DNA of 64,000 nt from contig NZ_NEJP01000001.1 of NCBI RefSeq assembly GCF_002113125.1, positions 496,001 to 560,000 on the forward strand, written 5' to 3'. Made by a program: the position numbers and the translations under genes. Of this stretch, positions 56,920 to 64,000 are shown one piece after another (positions within the stretch are counted from its first letter, which is position 1; each line of letters begins with the position of its first letter). The stretch comes from Pseudomonas sp. B20(2017) (lineage in GTDB: Bacteria; Pseudomonadota; Gammaproteobacteria; Pseudomonadales; Pseudomonadaceae). The notes under the pieces were generated by a model that saw only the letters and a program-made list of their open reading frames with translations, was not told the DNA's origin and did not search any database.

Positions 56920-59559
56920 ATGCGCGCCAACTCGTCTGATTCACAAGACACCGTCACAGCGACCCCACCGATCAAGCCTGAGCGTCTGCGCCTGCTGGAT
57001 CGGATCAGCAAATACCGCCAGCCGATCGGTCTGGCGGTCACACTGCTGTTGTTCGCCATTGCGCTGATTGCCTGTCGCCATTTGCTCAGCGAACTCGATC
57101 TCGACGCCCTGCACGACTCGATTCTGGAGGTGCCGAAACCGGCCCTGCTCGGCGCCCTCGGTGCGACAGTCATCGGCTTCATCATTCTGCTCGGCTACGA
57201 ATGGTCGGCCAGTCGATATGCCCGCGTGACGCTGGCACCGAAAACCCTGGCTCTGGGCGGCTTCACCGCGTTTGCCATCGGTAACGCCATCGGCCTGTCG
57301 ATGCTGTCCGGTGGCTCGGTGCGATACCGTCTATATGCACGGCATGGCTTGGGCGCGTCCGAAGTCGCGCACATGACCCTGTTCGCCAGCCTGTCGCTGG
57401 GCTGCGCCCTGCCGCCGCTGGCTGCGCTTGCGACTCTGAGCAACTTGCCGGCCGCTTCGCAGGCACTGGGGCTGTCCGAGACCTTGTTGGGGACGATTGC
57501 CGGCGTGGTGCTGCTGCTCGGCGCGATCCTGGCCATCGGCATCTATCGCCGTCGCCTGCCGGAACAACCTTATCCGGACAACCTGCTGGTCCGGGCCGGT
57601 CGTCGCACCCTGCGCCTGCCGGGCCGCCGCCTGACCTTCCTGCAACTGGTCATCACTGCCCTCGACGTCGCCGCCGCTGCAACCGTCCTCTATCTGTTGC
57701 TGCCGGAAGCGCCGCCCTTCGGTGCCTTCCTGCTGGTGTATCTGCTGGCCCTGGCGGCCGGCGTACTCAGTCATGTTCCGGGTGGTGTGGGTGTCTTCGA
57801 AGCGATTCTGCTCGCGGCGTTCGCCGACAAGCTCGGCGCCGCTCCATTGGCTGCCGCTCTGCTTCTTTATCGCCTGATCTATGTGGTGCTGCCGTTGCTG
57901 GTGGCCTGCGTGCTGTTGCTGCTCAACGAAGGCCAGCGCCTGTTTCAGTCGCAGACTATGCGTGCGGCGTCCGGTCTGGCAGCACCGATTCTCGCGGTGC
58001 TGGTGTTCCTGTCCGGCGTGGTGTTGCTGTTTTCCGGTGCGACGCCAGAGATCGACACCCGTCTGGAACACATCGGTTTTCTGATTCCACATCGTCTGGT
58101 AGATGCTTCGCACTTTGGCGCCAGCCTGATCGGCGTGTTGTGCCTGATGCTCGCCCAAGGCCTGCGTCGCCGGCTATCGGCGGCGTGGATGCTGACCACC
58201 ATTCTGTTGCTGGTGGGCGCCCTGCTCTCGCTGCTCAAGGGTTTCGACTGGGAAGAAGCGACCTTGATGACCCTCACCGCCGCGCTGCTGGGGGTGTTCC
58301 GTCGCTCGTTTTATCGCCCAAGCCGTCTGACCGAACTGCCGTTCTCGCCGCTGTATCTGGTGGCCAGCCTGTGCGTACTCGGTGCTTCGACGTGGCTGCT
58401 GCTGTTCGCTTATCAAGACGTTCCGTACAGCCATCAACTGTGGTGGCAGTTCACCCTCGACGCCGACGCCCCGCGCGGCCTGCGCTCGCTGCTCGGCGCC
58501 GCCGTGTTGCTGCTGGTGATCGCGCTGACCTGGCTGCTGCGCACCGCTCGCCCGGTGATCCATCTGCCGACACCGGATGAACTTGAACGCGCCTCGAAGA
58601 TTCTGATGGCCTCCTCGCAACCGGACGGCGGCCTGGCCCTGACCGGCGACAAGGCGCTGCTGTTTCATCCCAACGACGAAGCCTTCCTGATGTATGCCCG
58701 CCGTGGCCGCAGTCTGGTGGCCCTGTACGACCCGATCGGCCCCGGCCAGCAACGGGCCGAGATGATCTGGCAGTTCCGCGACCTGTGCGACATCCACCAC
58801 GCCCGCCCGGTGTTCTATCAGGTGCGCGCCGAGAACCTGCCGTACTACATGGACATCGGCCTGACCGCGATCAAGCTGGGCGAGGAAGCCCGGGTCGATC
58901 TGCATCGCTTTGACCTGGAAGCCAAGGGCAAGGAGATGAAGGACCTGCGCTACACCTGGAACCGTGGCACCCGCGACGGCCTGTCGCTGGAAATCCATGA
59001 AGCGGGCCAGGCGCCGATGGATGAGCTCAAGGTGATTTCCGACGCCTGGCTGACCGGCAAGAACGTGCGCGAGAAAGGCTTCTCCCTTGGCCGTTTCAGC
59101 GACGATTACCTGAAGCATTTCCGCATTGCGGTGATTCGCTTTGAAGGGCGCCCGGTGGCGTTCGCCAACCTGCTCGAGACCTACAGCCATGACCTGGCCA
59201 GTCTCGACCTGATGCGCGCGCATCCGGACGCCCCCAAGCTGACCATGGAATTCATGATGGTCGGTCTGATTCAACACTATAAGAGTCACGGATACGCGCG
59301 CTTCAGCCTGGGCATGGTGCCGCTGTCGGGGTTGCAACCCCGGCGCGGGGCACCGCTGACCCAGCGTCTGGGCTCGATGGTTTTCCGCCGTGGTGAGCAG
59401 CTGTACAACTTCCAAGGCTTGCGCCGCTTCAAAGACAAGTTCCAGCCTGACTGGGAACCCCGTTATATGGCCGTGCCCGCCGGACTCGATCCGCTGGTGG
59501 CGCTGGCCGACACTGCTGCCCTGATCGCGGGCGGCTTGACTGGATTGGTGAAACGCTGA
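56920..59559 (+). CDS. mprF: Aminoacyl-phosphatidylglycerol synthase/flippase
   Basis: An 879-residue inner-membrane protein. The N-terminal part (about 25-540) is a multi-helix flippase, with YEWSASRYARVTLAPKTLALGG and SHVPGGVGVFEAILLA. The C-terminal 330 residues form a GNAT-like DUF2156 transferase, which moves an amino acid from aminoacyl-tRNA to phosphatidylglycerol (FLMYARRGRSLVALYDPIGP, RFSLGMVPLSGL). In P. aeruginosa the orthologue PA0920 makes alanyl-PG. ATG 56920 follows AGAGGTG. It is coupled to the AcvB-type gene by TGATG. Confidence 0.92.
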   Translation: MRANSSDSQDTVTATPPIKPERLRLLDRISKYRQPIGLAVTLLLFAIALIACRHLLSELDLDALHDSILEVPKPALLGALGATVIGFIILLGYEWSASRYARVTLAPKTLALGGFTAFAIGNAIGLSMLSGGSVRYRLYARHGLGASEVAHMTLFASLSLGCALPPLAALATLSNLPAASQALGLSETLLGTIAGVVLLLGAILAIGIYRRRLPEQPYPDNLLVRAGRRTLRLPGRRLTFLQLVITALDVAAAATVLYLLLPEAPPFGAFLLVYLLALAAGVLSHVPGGVGVFEAILLAAFADKLGAAPLAAALLLYRLIYVVLPLLVACVLLLLNEGQRLFQSQTMRAASGLAAPILAVLVFLSGVVLLFSGATPEIDTRLEHIGFLIPHRLVDASHFGASLIGVLCLMLAQGLRRRLSAAWMLTTILLLVGALLSLLKGFDWEEATLMTLTAALLGVFRRSFYRPSRLTELPFSPLYLVASLCVLGASTWLLLFAYQDVPYSHQLWWQFTLDADAPRGLRSLLGAAVLLLVIALTWLLRTARPVIHLPTPDELERASKILMASSQPDGGLALTGDKALLFHPNDEAFLMYARRGRSLVALYDPIGPGQQRAEMIWQFRDLCDIHHARPVFYQVRAENLPYYMDIGLTAIKLGEEARVDLHRFDLEAKGKEMKDLRYTWNRGTRDGLSLEIHEAGQAPMDELKVISDAWLTGKNVREKGFSLGRFSDDYLKHFRIAVIRFEGRPVAFANLLETYSHDLASLDLMRAHPDAPKLTMEFMMVGLIQHYKSHGYARFSLGMVPLSGLQPRRGAPLTQRLGSMVFRRGEQLYNFQGLRRFKDKFQPDWEPRYMAVPAGLDPLVALADTAALIAGGLTGLVKR

Positions 59560-60854
59560 TGATTCAACGCTCCCTGAAGTACATCCTGGTCGCACTGCTG
59601 GTGCTGGCCGCGATTGCCGGTGGCGGTTTCTGGTACCTCAAACGCCCGGCACCGGAACCGACTCTCGAACAGCTCACCCCGGCCGATGGCGCCGCCATGA
59701 CCCGGGTCATCCCCGGCACCAAGCCCAAGGCTCAGGTGCTGGTGGCGGTCAACGACGACCAGAAACTCAGCGACAAGCAACTGAGCACCCTGAGCCGCAG
59801 CGCCTCGGCGCAGATCGTTCAGGTGATTCTGCCCAAGGATTGCCTGCTGCAAAGCCGCGCCCTGCAAGCCGGCCTGCGTGAACTGAACGGCCCGGCGACG
59901 CTGGTCAGCGGCATAGGCCCCGGTGCCGTGCTGGCGTGGCGCTGGTTGTCCGAGCAGAAAGACGACAAGGCTCAGGCCGTCTCCGTCGACCTGGCCCTGG
60001 AAAAACCCGGCTGCACCCACCTGCTGCCGAAAGCCGCCGCCCACGGCCACTGGCTGGTGGCGTGGAACGACAACCCGGACGACACCAGCGCAGGTTTCGT
60101 GCGCGATCAACCGAACGCCGAAACCAGCATCAGCGACTACGACATCAACCTGCCGCAAGTGCTGAACAACGAACTGCGCAAGATCCTCGTTGGCGGCGAC
60201 AAGGCCAACGGCGGCCTGCAGATCCCGGTGGTGGAAGTCCCGGCCGGCCAGGCCAAGGACACCGTGACCCTGTTCCTGTCCGGTGACGGCGGCTGGCGAG
60301 ATCTGGACCGCGACGTGGCCGGTGAGATGGCCAAGATCGGCTATCCGGTCGTCGGCATCGACACCCTGCGCTATTACTGGCAGCACAAGAGCCCGGAACA
60401 GAGCGCCCTTGACCTGACCGAACTGATGCAGCACTACCGCCAGAAGTGGGGCACCAAGCGCTTTATCCTGACCGGTTACTCGTTCGGCGCCGACGTCCTG
60501 CCAGCGATCTACAACCGACTGCCGGAAACCGAGCAACAACGCGTCGACGCAATCATCCTGCTGGCCTTCGCCCGCACCGGCAGCTTCGAAATCGAAGTCG
60601 AAGGCTGGCTCGGCAACGCCGGCAAAGAAGCCGCCACCGGCCCGGAAATGGCCAAGCTGCCACCGGCCAAGGTCGTGTGCATCTACGGTGAAGAAGAGAC
60701 GGATGAAAGCGGTTGCACCGACAAGACCGCAGTGGGCGAAGCGGTGAAGCTGCCTGGCGGCCACCACTTCGACGAGAACTACCCAGCACTGGCCAAGCGC
60801 TTGGTGGACTTGATCGAGAAACGCCAGAACACGGCGCAGGTGGCGGAAGAGTGA
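59559..60854 (+). CDS. acvB: AcvB/VirJ-type periplasmic serine hydrolase, probable aminoacyl-PG hydrolase
   Basis: 431 residues. An N-terminal hydrophobic anchor (YILVALLVLAAIAGGGFWYL) exports the rest to the periplasm. The C-terminal AcvB/VirJ domain has an alpha/beta-hydrolase layout with DTVTLFLSGDGGWRDLD and the nucleophile elbow TGYSFGADVLP. A late histidine is found in LPGGHHFDENY. In P. aeruginosa, PA0919 in the same operon position hydrolyses alanyl-PG, so this gene probably counteracts MprF. The start overlaps the mprF stop. Confidence 0.88.
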   Translation: MIQRSLKYILVALLVLAAIAGGGFWYLKRPAPEPTLEQLTPADGAAMTRVIPGTKPKAQVLVAVNDDQKLSDKQLSTLSRSASAQIVQVILPKDCLLQSRALQAGLRELNGPATLVSGIGPGAVLAWRWLSEQKDDKAQAVSVDLALEKPGCTHLLPKAAAHGHWLVAWNDNPDDTSAGFVRDQPNAETSISDYDINLPQVLNNELRKILVGGDKANGGLQIPVVEVPAGQAKDTVTLFLSGDGGWRDLDRDVAGEMAKIGYPVVGIDTLRYYWQHKSPEQSALDLTELMQHYRQKWGTKRFILTGYSFGADVLPAIYNRLPETEQQRVDAIILLAFARTGSFEIEVEGWLGNAGKEAATGPEMAKLPPAKVVCIYGEEETDESGCTDKTAVGEAVKLPGGHHFDENYPALAKRLVDLIEKRQNTAQVAEE

Positions 60855-60871
60855 TCTGAAGCGCACCAACG

Positions 60872-60907
60872 AAAAGCCCCCGCAACTTCGCAGTTGCGGG
60901 GGCTTTT
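60872..60907 (+). terminator. Intrinsic terminator of the mprF-acvB operon
   Basis: AAAAGCCCCCGCAACT-TCGC-AGTTGCGGGGGCTTTT: a perfect 16-bp stem with a T-run. Confidence 0.92.
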
Positions 60908-60933
60908 TACATTTTTCAAGAACTGCACCAATC

Positions 60934-61042
60934 CCTGTGGGAGCGAGCTTGCTCCGAGCGGCGATCCGACGAAAGCGGTGGGTCAATTAACAGATTCGTC
61001 GACTGACACTACGCCTTCGCGAGCAAGCTCGCTCCCACAGGG
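60934..61042. repeat. REP doublet (REPIN-type)
   Basis: CCTGTGGGAGCGAGCTTGCTC on the left and its inverted counterpart GAGCAAGCTCGCTCCCACAG on the right, with an 80-base spacer different from those of the other doublets. It lies just after the operon terminator. Confidence 0.88.
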
Positions 61043-61067
61043 GAGATGTGTTGAATTCAAATAATCG

Positions 61068-61214
61068 TCAGTCCTTGCAGGCGTACCTTGCCCGCATATC
61101 GTCATGACTGATCGCTTGAACCGGATCGAAATTGCTTAATCGTGCCTTGGCTGCCGATTCAACCCGAAGACTCTCGAGCTCATCCAGCCTTTTCTGTTTC
61201 AAGCATTTTTTCAT
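61068..61214 (-). CDS. Small hypothetical protein, 48 residues
   Basis: A short frame reading MKKCLKQKRLDELESLRVES and ending HDDMRARYACKD. It has a strong RBS, GGAGAAGG, 6 bases before the ATG, and its length and Arg/Glu-rich helical composition resemble small cytoplasmic DNA- or protein-binding peptides, possibly antitoxin-like. No toxin gene was seen next to it. No family is recognised. It is divergent from the structured leader and the DUF3077 gene. Confidence 0.5.
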   Translation of the reverse strand: MKKCLKQKRLDELESLRVESAAKARLSNFDPVQAISHDDMRARYACKD

Positions 61215-61420
61215 GAACACCCTTCTCCAAGAATGTCGCCTGTCACTCGAACTGTCCTCAGTCCTGGGACAAAGGACAGTTGTTAAGCGCAGCTCAATGA
61301 AGAATCAACACCTGCTTAGCGCATTGATTCTGTCCGACGCATAGTTTCGCTTACTTCTGGTGTCGCAATATCAGATGACGTCCGCATACCTTGTAGGCAA
61401 ACTCCTAATCTCGTGTTTGG

Positions 61421-61690
61421 GCACTTTGCCGCCCTGTTGCGCTGTTTTTCGACGGGATACTCTCCAGAGGTCGCTGACTATTTCAGTGATCGGGTGTGGT
61501 AACCCGGCAAGGCAAAGTGCAACAGCATTCCCATCACGACTCAGGTGTTTTTACGCCTGCAACTTGAGTCATGGCGGCTGTGCGTGGGAGACCTTCGGGT
61601 CTGCCGGTTTCTTTGCTCCCCCGGTTTACCACCCTGCGTACAGCTGCCACCCATTCGTGTGGTAACGAATGCGGCAGCTCTTCGTTTTAT
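61421..61690 (+). ncRNA. Structured RNA leader (candidate regulatory RNA) before the DUF3077 gene
   Basis: Pairing found by eye. Hairpin 61491-61506 has a GTGGTA loop. Hairpin 61538-61570 is next. A 16-bp stem pairs 61573-61588 with 61633-61648 and encloses an AGACC-TTCG-GGTCT hairpin (61589-61602). A second GTGGTA-loop hairpin spans 61652-61671, with an outer stem 61642-61648/61673-61679. TACCAC at 61627-61632 is complementary to both loops. The 61642-61648 strand can join either the long stem or the hairpin next to the RBS. GCACTTTGCC (61421) also matches GGCAAAGTGC (61511). This density of exclusive pairings suggests a switch or an sRNA. Boundaries and function are inferred. The stretch 61215-61420 shows no gene. 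Confidence 0.6.
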
Positions 61691-61701
61691 GGAGCGAAAC
61701 A

Positions 61702-62028
61702 ATGAGCAAACAAAGCCCTTCATCACCTTCAGACCTCACAACCATCGGCTTCACCTCTTTCCTCTACAGCTCGGATCAGGCGTTACTCAACGTTCGCTCC
61801 GGCATCCCCATCGTCGAAGCACTGTCCCAGGCTTCAGACCTGTTGTTCCTCGCCAAATCCTTCGCCGAGGACGCCGCCTACGACAAGGAAAGCGACCGCC
61901 ACGCCTGGGCCGCGCATTACCTGACGATAATCGGCAAGGCCTTGGTCGACGACGTGATGAAGGCCCTGATGCCGCGACCTGCGCGAACGAAGACCGAATC
62001 TGAGGCAGAACTGCCAGAAAGCATGTAA
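61702..62028 (+). CDS. DUF3077 family protein
   Basis: A 108-residue cytoplasmic protein. The central block VRSGIPIVEALSQASDLLFLAK, followed by DRHAWAAHYLTIIGKALVDD, is the helical DUF3077 pattern found in many small Pseudomonas proteins of unknown function. ATG 61702 has GGAG 7 bases upstream, and this RBS can also pair with the preceding hairpin region. The C-terminus is basic then acidic and probably disordered. Expression is likely governed by the structured leader. Confidence 0.75.
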   Translation: MSKQSPSSPSDLTTIGFTSFLYSSDQALLNVRSGIPIVEALSQASDLLFLAKSFAEDAAYDKESDRHAWAAHYLTIIGKALVDDVMKALMPRPARTKTESEAELPESM

Positions 62029-62041
62029 CAGCACAAAAACG

Positions 62042-62077
62042 AAAAAGCCCCCGCCAGCCACAAGGCTGACGGGGGCT
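62042..62077. terminator. Intrinsic terminator between convergent genes
   Basis: AGCCCCCG-C-CAGCC / GGCTG-A-CGGGGGCT around ACAA. On the minus strand it is followed by TTTTT, so it serves kup best; on the plus strand it can end the DUF3077 transcript. Confidence 0.85.
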
Positions 62078-62093
62078 CTTCGATGACGCCGGT

Positions 62094-63995
62094 TTACATC
62101 TCCACCTGCGTCCCCAACTCAATCACCCTATTCAGCGGCAGATTGAAGAAGCGCAAATTGCCATTGGCATTCTTCAACATGAACGCAAACAGCGCCTCAC
62201 GCCAACGGGCCATGCCTTCAAGTTTCGAGGCGATCACCGTTTCGCGGCTGAGGAAGTAGGTGGTGCGCATCGGGCTGAAGTCCAGATCATCCAGATGACA
62301 CAGCTTCAGTGCCTGCGGCACGTCCGGTTCGTCGGTGAAGCCGAAGTGCAGGATCACCCGGAAGAAGCCTTCGCCGTGGGCTTCGACTTCGAAGCGGCGC
62401 GATGGCGGTACGCGCGGGATGTCTTCGTAGACGACGGTCAGCAGCACCACTTGTTCGTGCAAGACCTGGTTGTGCAACAGGTTGTGCAACAGCGCGTGCG
62501 GCACCGCGTCGGAGCGCGCGGTAAGGAACACGGCGGTGCCCTGCACGCGGTGCGGTGGTTGCACGCGGATGCTGCTGATGAAGATCGGCAGTGGCAGCGC
62601 GCCTTCGTCGAGGCGCTCGACCAGCAGTTGCTTGCCGCGCTTCCAGGTGGTCATCAGCACGAACAGCGCGATACCGGCGATCACCGGGAAGGCACCGCCC
62701 TGGACGATCTTCGGCACGTTGGCGGCGAAGTACAGGCCGTCCACCAGCAGGAAGCCGATCAAAACCGGCACCGCCAGAATCGGTGGCCATTTCCACAGCA
62801 GCAACATGACTGCCGACACCAGAATCGTGGTCATCAGCATGGTGCCGGTCACCGCCACACCGTAGGCCGAAGCCAGGGCGCCGGAGGATTCGAAACCGAT
62901 CACCAACAACACGACGCCGACCATCAGCGACCAGTTAACGGCACCGATGTAGATCTGGCCCTGCTCGTCGCTGGAGGTGTGCTGGATGTACATGCGCGGG
63001 ATGTAACCGAGCTGGATCGCCTGACGGGTCAGTGAGAACGCACCGGAGATCACTGCCTGGGACGCGATCACCGTCGCCAGGGTCGACAGACCGACCAGCG
63101 GAATCAGCGCCCAGCTCGGCGCCAGCAGATAAAACGGGTTGCGCGCCGCTTCCGGGTTGTCCAGCAGCAAGGCGCCCTGACCGAAGTAGTTGAGCACCAG
63201 CGCCGGCAGCACCAGCAGGAACCACGCCCGGGCAATCGGCTTGCGGCCGAAGTGGCCCATGTCGGCGTACAGCGCTTCGGCACCGGTCAGCGCCAGCACC
63301 ACGGCGCCGAGGATCGCTACGCCCATGCCCGGATGAACGGTGAAGAACCGCACCGCCCACGCCGGGTTCAAAGCGTGCAGCACTTCGGGAGTGTGGCTGA
63401 TGCCGTACACGCCGAGGGCGCCGAGGACTAGGAACCACGTGACCATGATCGGCCCGAACAGAATGCCGATCCGCGCCGTGCCGTGTTTCTGGATCAGAAA
63501 CAGCGCCACCAGCACCACCAGCGACAGCGGCACCACCCAGTGATCGATGCCGTCAAAGGCCAGGCCCAGACCTTCAATGGCCGAGAGCACGGAAATCGCC
63601 GGGGTGATCATGCTGTCGCCATAGAACAGCGCCGCGCCGATCAGTCCGCAGACCACCAGCAACGTGCGCAACCGCTTGCGCCCCGCCGCTGCCCGCCGCG
63701 CCAGCGCGGTGAGCGCCATGATCCCGCCTTCGCCCTGGTTGTCGGCGCGCAGGACGAACATCATGTACTTGATTGAAACGACCCAGATCAGCGACCAGAA
63801 AATCAGCGACAGAATGCCGAGCACTCCGTCGTGATTGACGGGCACACCGTAAGCGCCGGAAAACACTTCTTTGAGGGTGTACAACGGGCTCGTGCCGATG
63901 TCGCCGTAAACTACCCCGACCGCCGCGACCAGCATGCTCAGCGGCTTGGTGGCCGAACCTTCGGCGCCTGCCGCGTGACTACTTGCCTGCCCCAT
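62094..63995 (-). CDS. kup: Low-affinity potassium transporter Kup
   Basis: A 633-residue K+ uptake permease. The N-terminus has the Kup signature [19 protein letters not shown], followed by about 12 hydrophobic helices, with [18 protein letters not shown] and [18 protein letters not shown]. The hydrophilic C-terminal domain ends in [21 protein letters not shown]. It is complete: ATG at 63995, length as expected. It is convergent with the DUF3077 gene. Confidence 0.95.
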   Translation of the reverse strand: MGQASSHAAGAEGSATKPLSMLVAAVGVVYGDIGTSPLYTLKEVFSGAYGVPVNHDGVLGILSLIFWSLIWVVSIKYMMFVLRADNQGEGGIMALTALARRAAAGRKRLRTLLVVCGLIGAALFYGDSMITPAISVLSAIEGLGLAFDGIDHWVVPLSLVVLVALFLIQKHGTARIGILFGPIMVTWFLVLGALGVYGISHTPEVLHALNPAWAVRFFTVHPGMGVAILGAVVLALTGAEALYADMGHFGRKPIARAWFLLVLPALVLNYFGQGALLLDNPEAARNPFYLLAPSWALIPLVGLSTLATVIASQAVISGAFSLTRQAIQLGYIPRMYIQHTSSDEQGQIYIGAVNWSLMVGVVLLVIGFESSGALASAYGVAVTGTMLMTTILVSAVMLLLWKWPPILAVPVLIGFLLVDGLYFAANVPKIVQGGAFPVIAGIALFVLMTTWKRGKQLLVERLDEGALPLPIFISSIRVQPPHRVQGTAVFLTARSDAVPHALLHNLLHNQVLHEQVVLLTVVYEDIPRVPPSRRFEVEAHGEGFFRVILHFGFTDEPDVPQALKLCHLDDLDFSPMRTTYFLSRETVIASKLEGMARWREALFAFMLKNANGNLRFFNLPLNRVIELGTQVEM

Positions 63996-64000
63996 CCAAC

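Noticed and set aside
61360..61665. 101-residue open frame over the structured leader
   Set aside because: No suitable RBS or conserved protein pattern, and the region is better explained by RNA pairing.

Overview
The window is chromosomal DNA from a fluorescent-group Pseudomonas. The support for this is high-GC coding, a braCDEFG operon, pdxH, dinG, ampG-proS, mprF-acvB and a QuiP-like acylase next to a GST, together with abundant REP-type palindromes between genes. Most of it is conserved core genome. The accessory or unusual material is concentrated in a few places.

Layout. 1-1550: 3' part of a tubulin/FtsZ-like GTPase gene. 1853-7511: a DUF2288 gene, then the branched-chain amino acid ABC operon braCDEFG, with an intrinsic terminator after the binding-protein gene. 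7668-10153: a compact four-gene cluster (DUF2282 precursor, DUF692 oxidase, DUF2063 partner, DoxX) matching the bufferin/gig metal-binding RiPP systems. 10102-16806: LysR and SDR genes, a lipoprotein, an FAD protein, a cysteine-synthase-like enzyme and NhaA. 16926-18383: a colicin E3-type bacteriocin gene broken by an in-frame TGA, followed by a likely immunity gene. 18449-31263: SlyB, PdxH, three OmpA-type lipoproteins, a serine hydrolase, an agarase-like glycoside hydrolase, SOS-controlled DinG, CopD, and a collagen-like/DUF1145 pair. 31268-36566: a YchJ/LEA/SEC-C group, a hydrolase, YfcG and a QuiP-like N-terminal nucleophile acylase. 36760-47357: the exonuclease-ligase-Lhr-PdeM repair cluster, split in half by an amino acid ABC transporter (binding protein, two permeases, an M14-like hydrolase, ATPase) that is preceded by a good sigma-54 promoter match. 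47397-56001: dcd, a cold-shock gene, YdiY, Atl, AmpG, ProS, a lipoprotein and DinB with a LexA box. 56282-56639: two identical initiator tRNA genes, each with its own promoter and terminator. 56920-60854: the aminoacyl-phosphatidylglycerol synthase/flippase and its AcvB-type partner. 61068-62028: a 48-residue ORF and a DUF3077 gene preceded by a strongly structured leader. 62094-63995: Kup.

The most interesting signal is the roughly 270-nt leader before the DUF3077 gene. It contains a 16-bp stem, a UUCG hairpin, two hairpins presenting the same GTGGTA loop, a complementary TACCAC segment, and two mutually exclusive pairings ending next to the ribosome-binding site. This looks like a regulatory RNA. 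The bufferin-type cluster and the nonsense-interrupted bacteriocin are the next best targets. No CRISPR array, transposase or integrase was seen.
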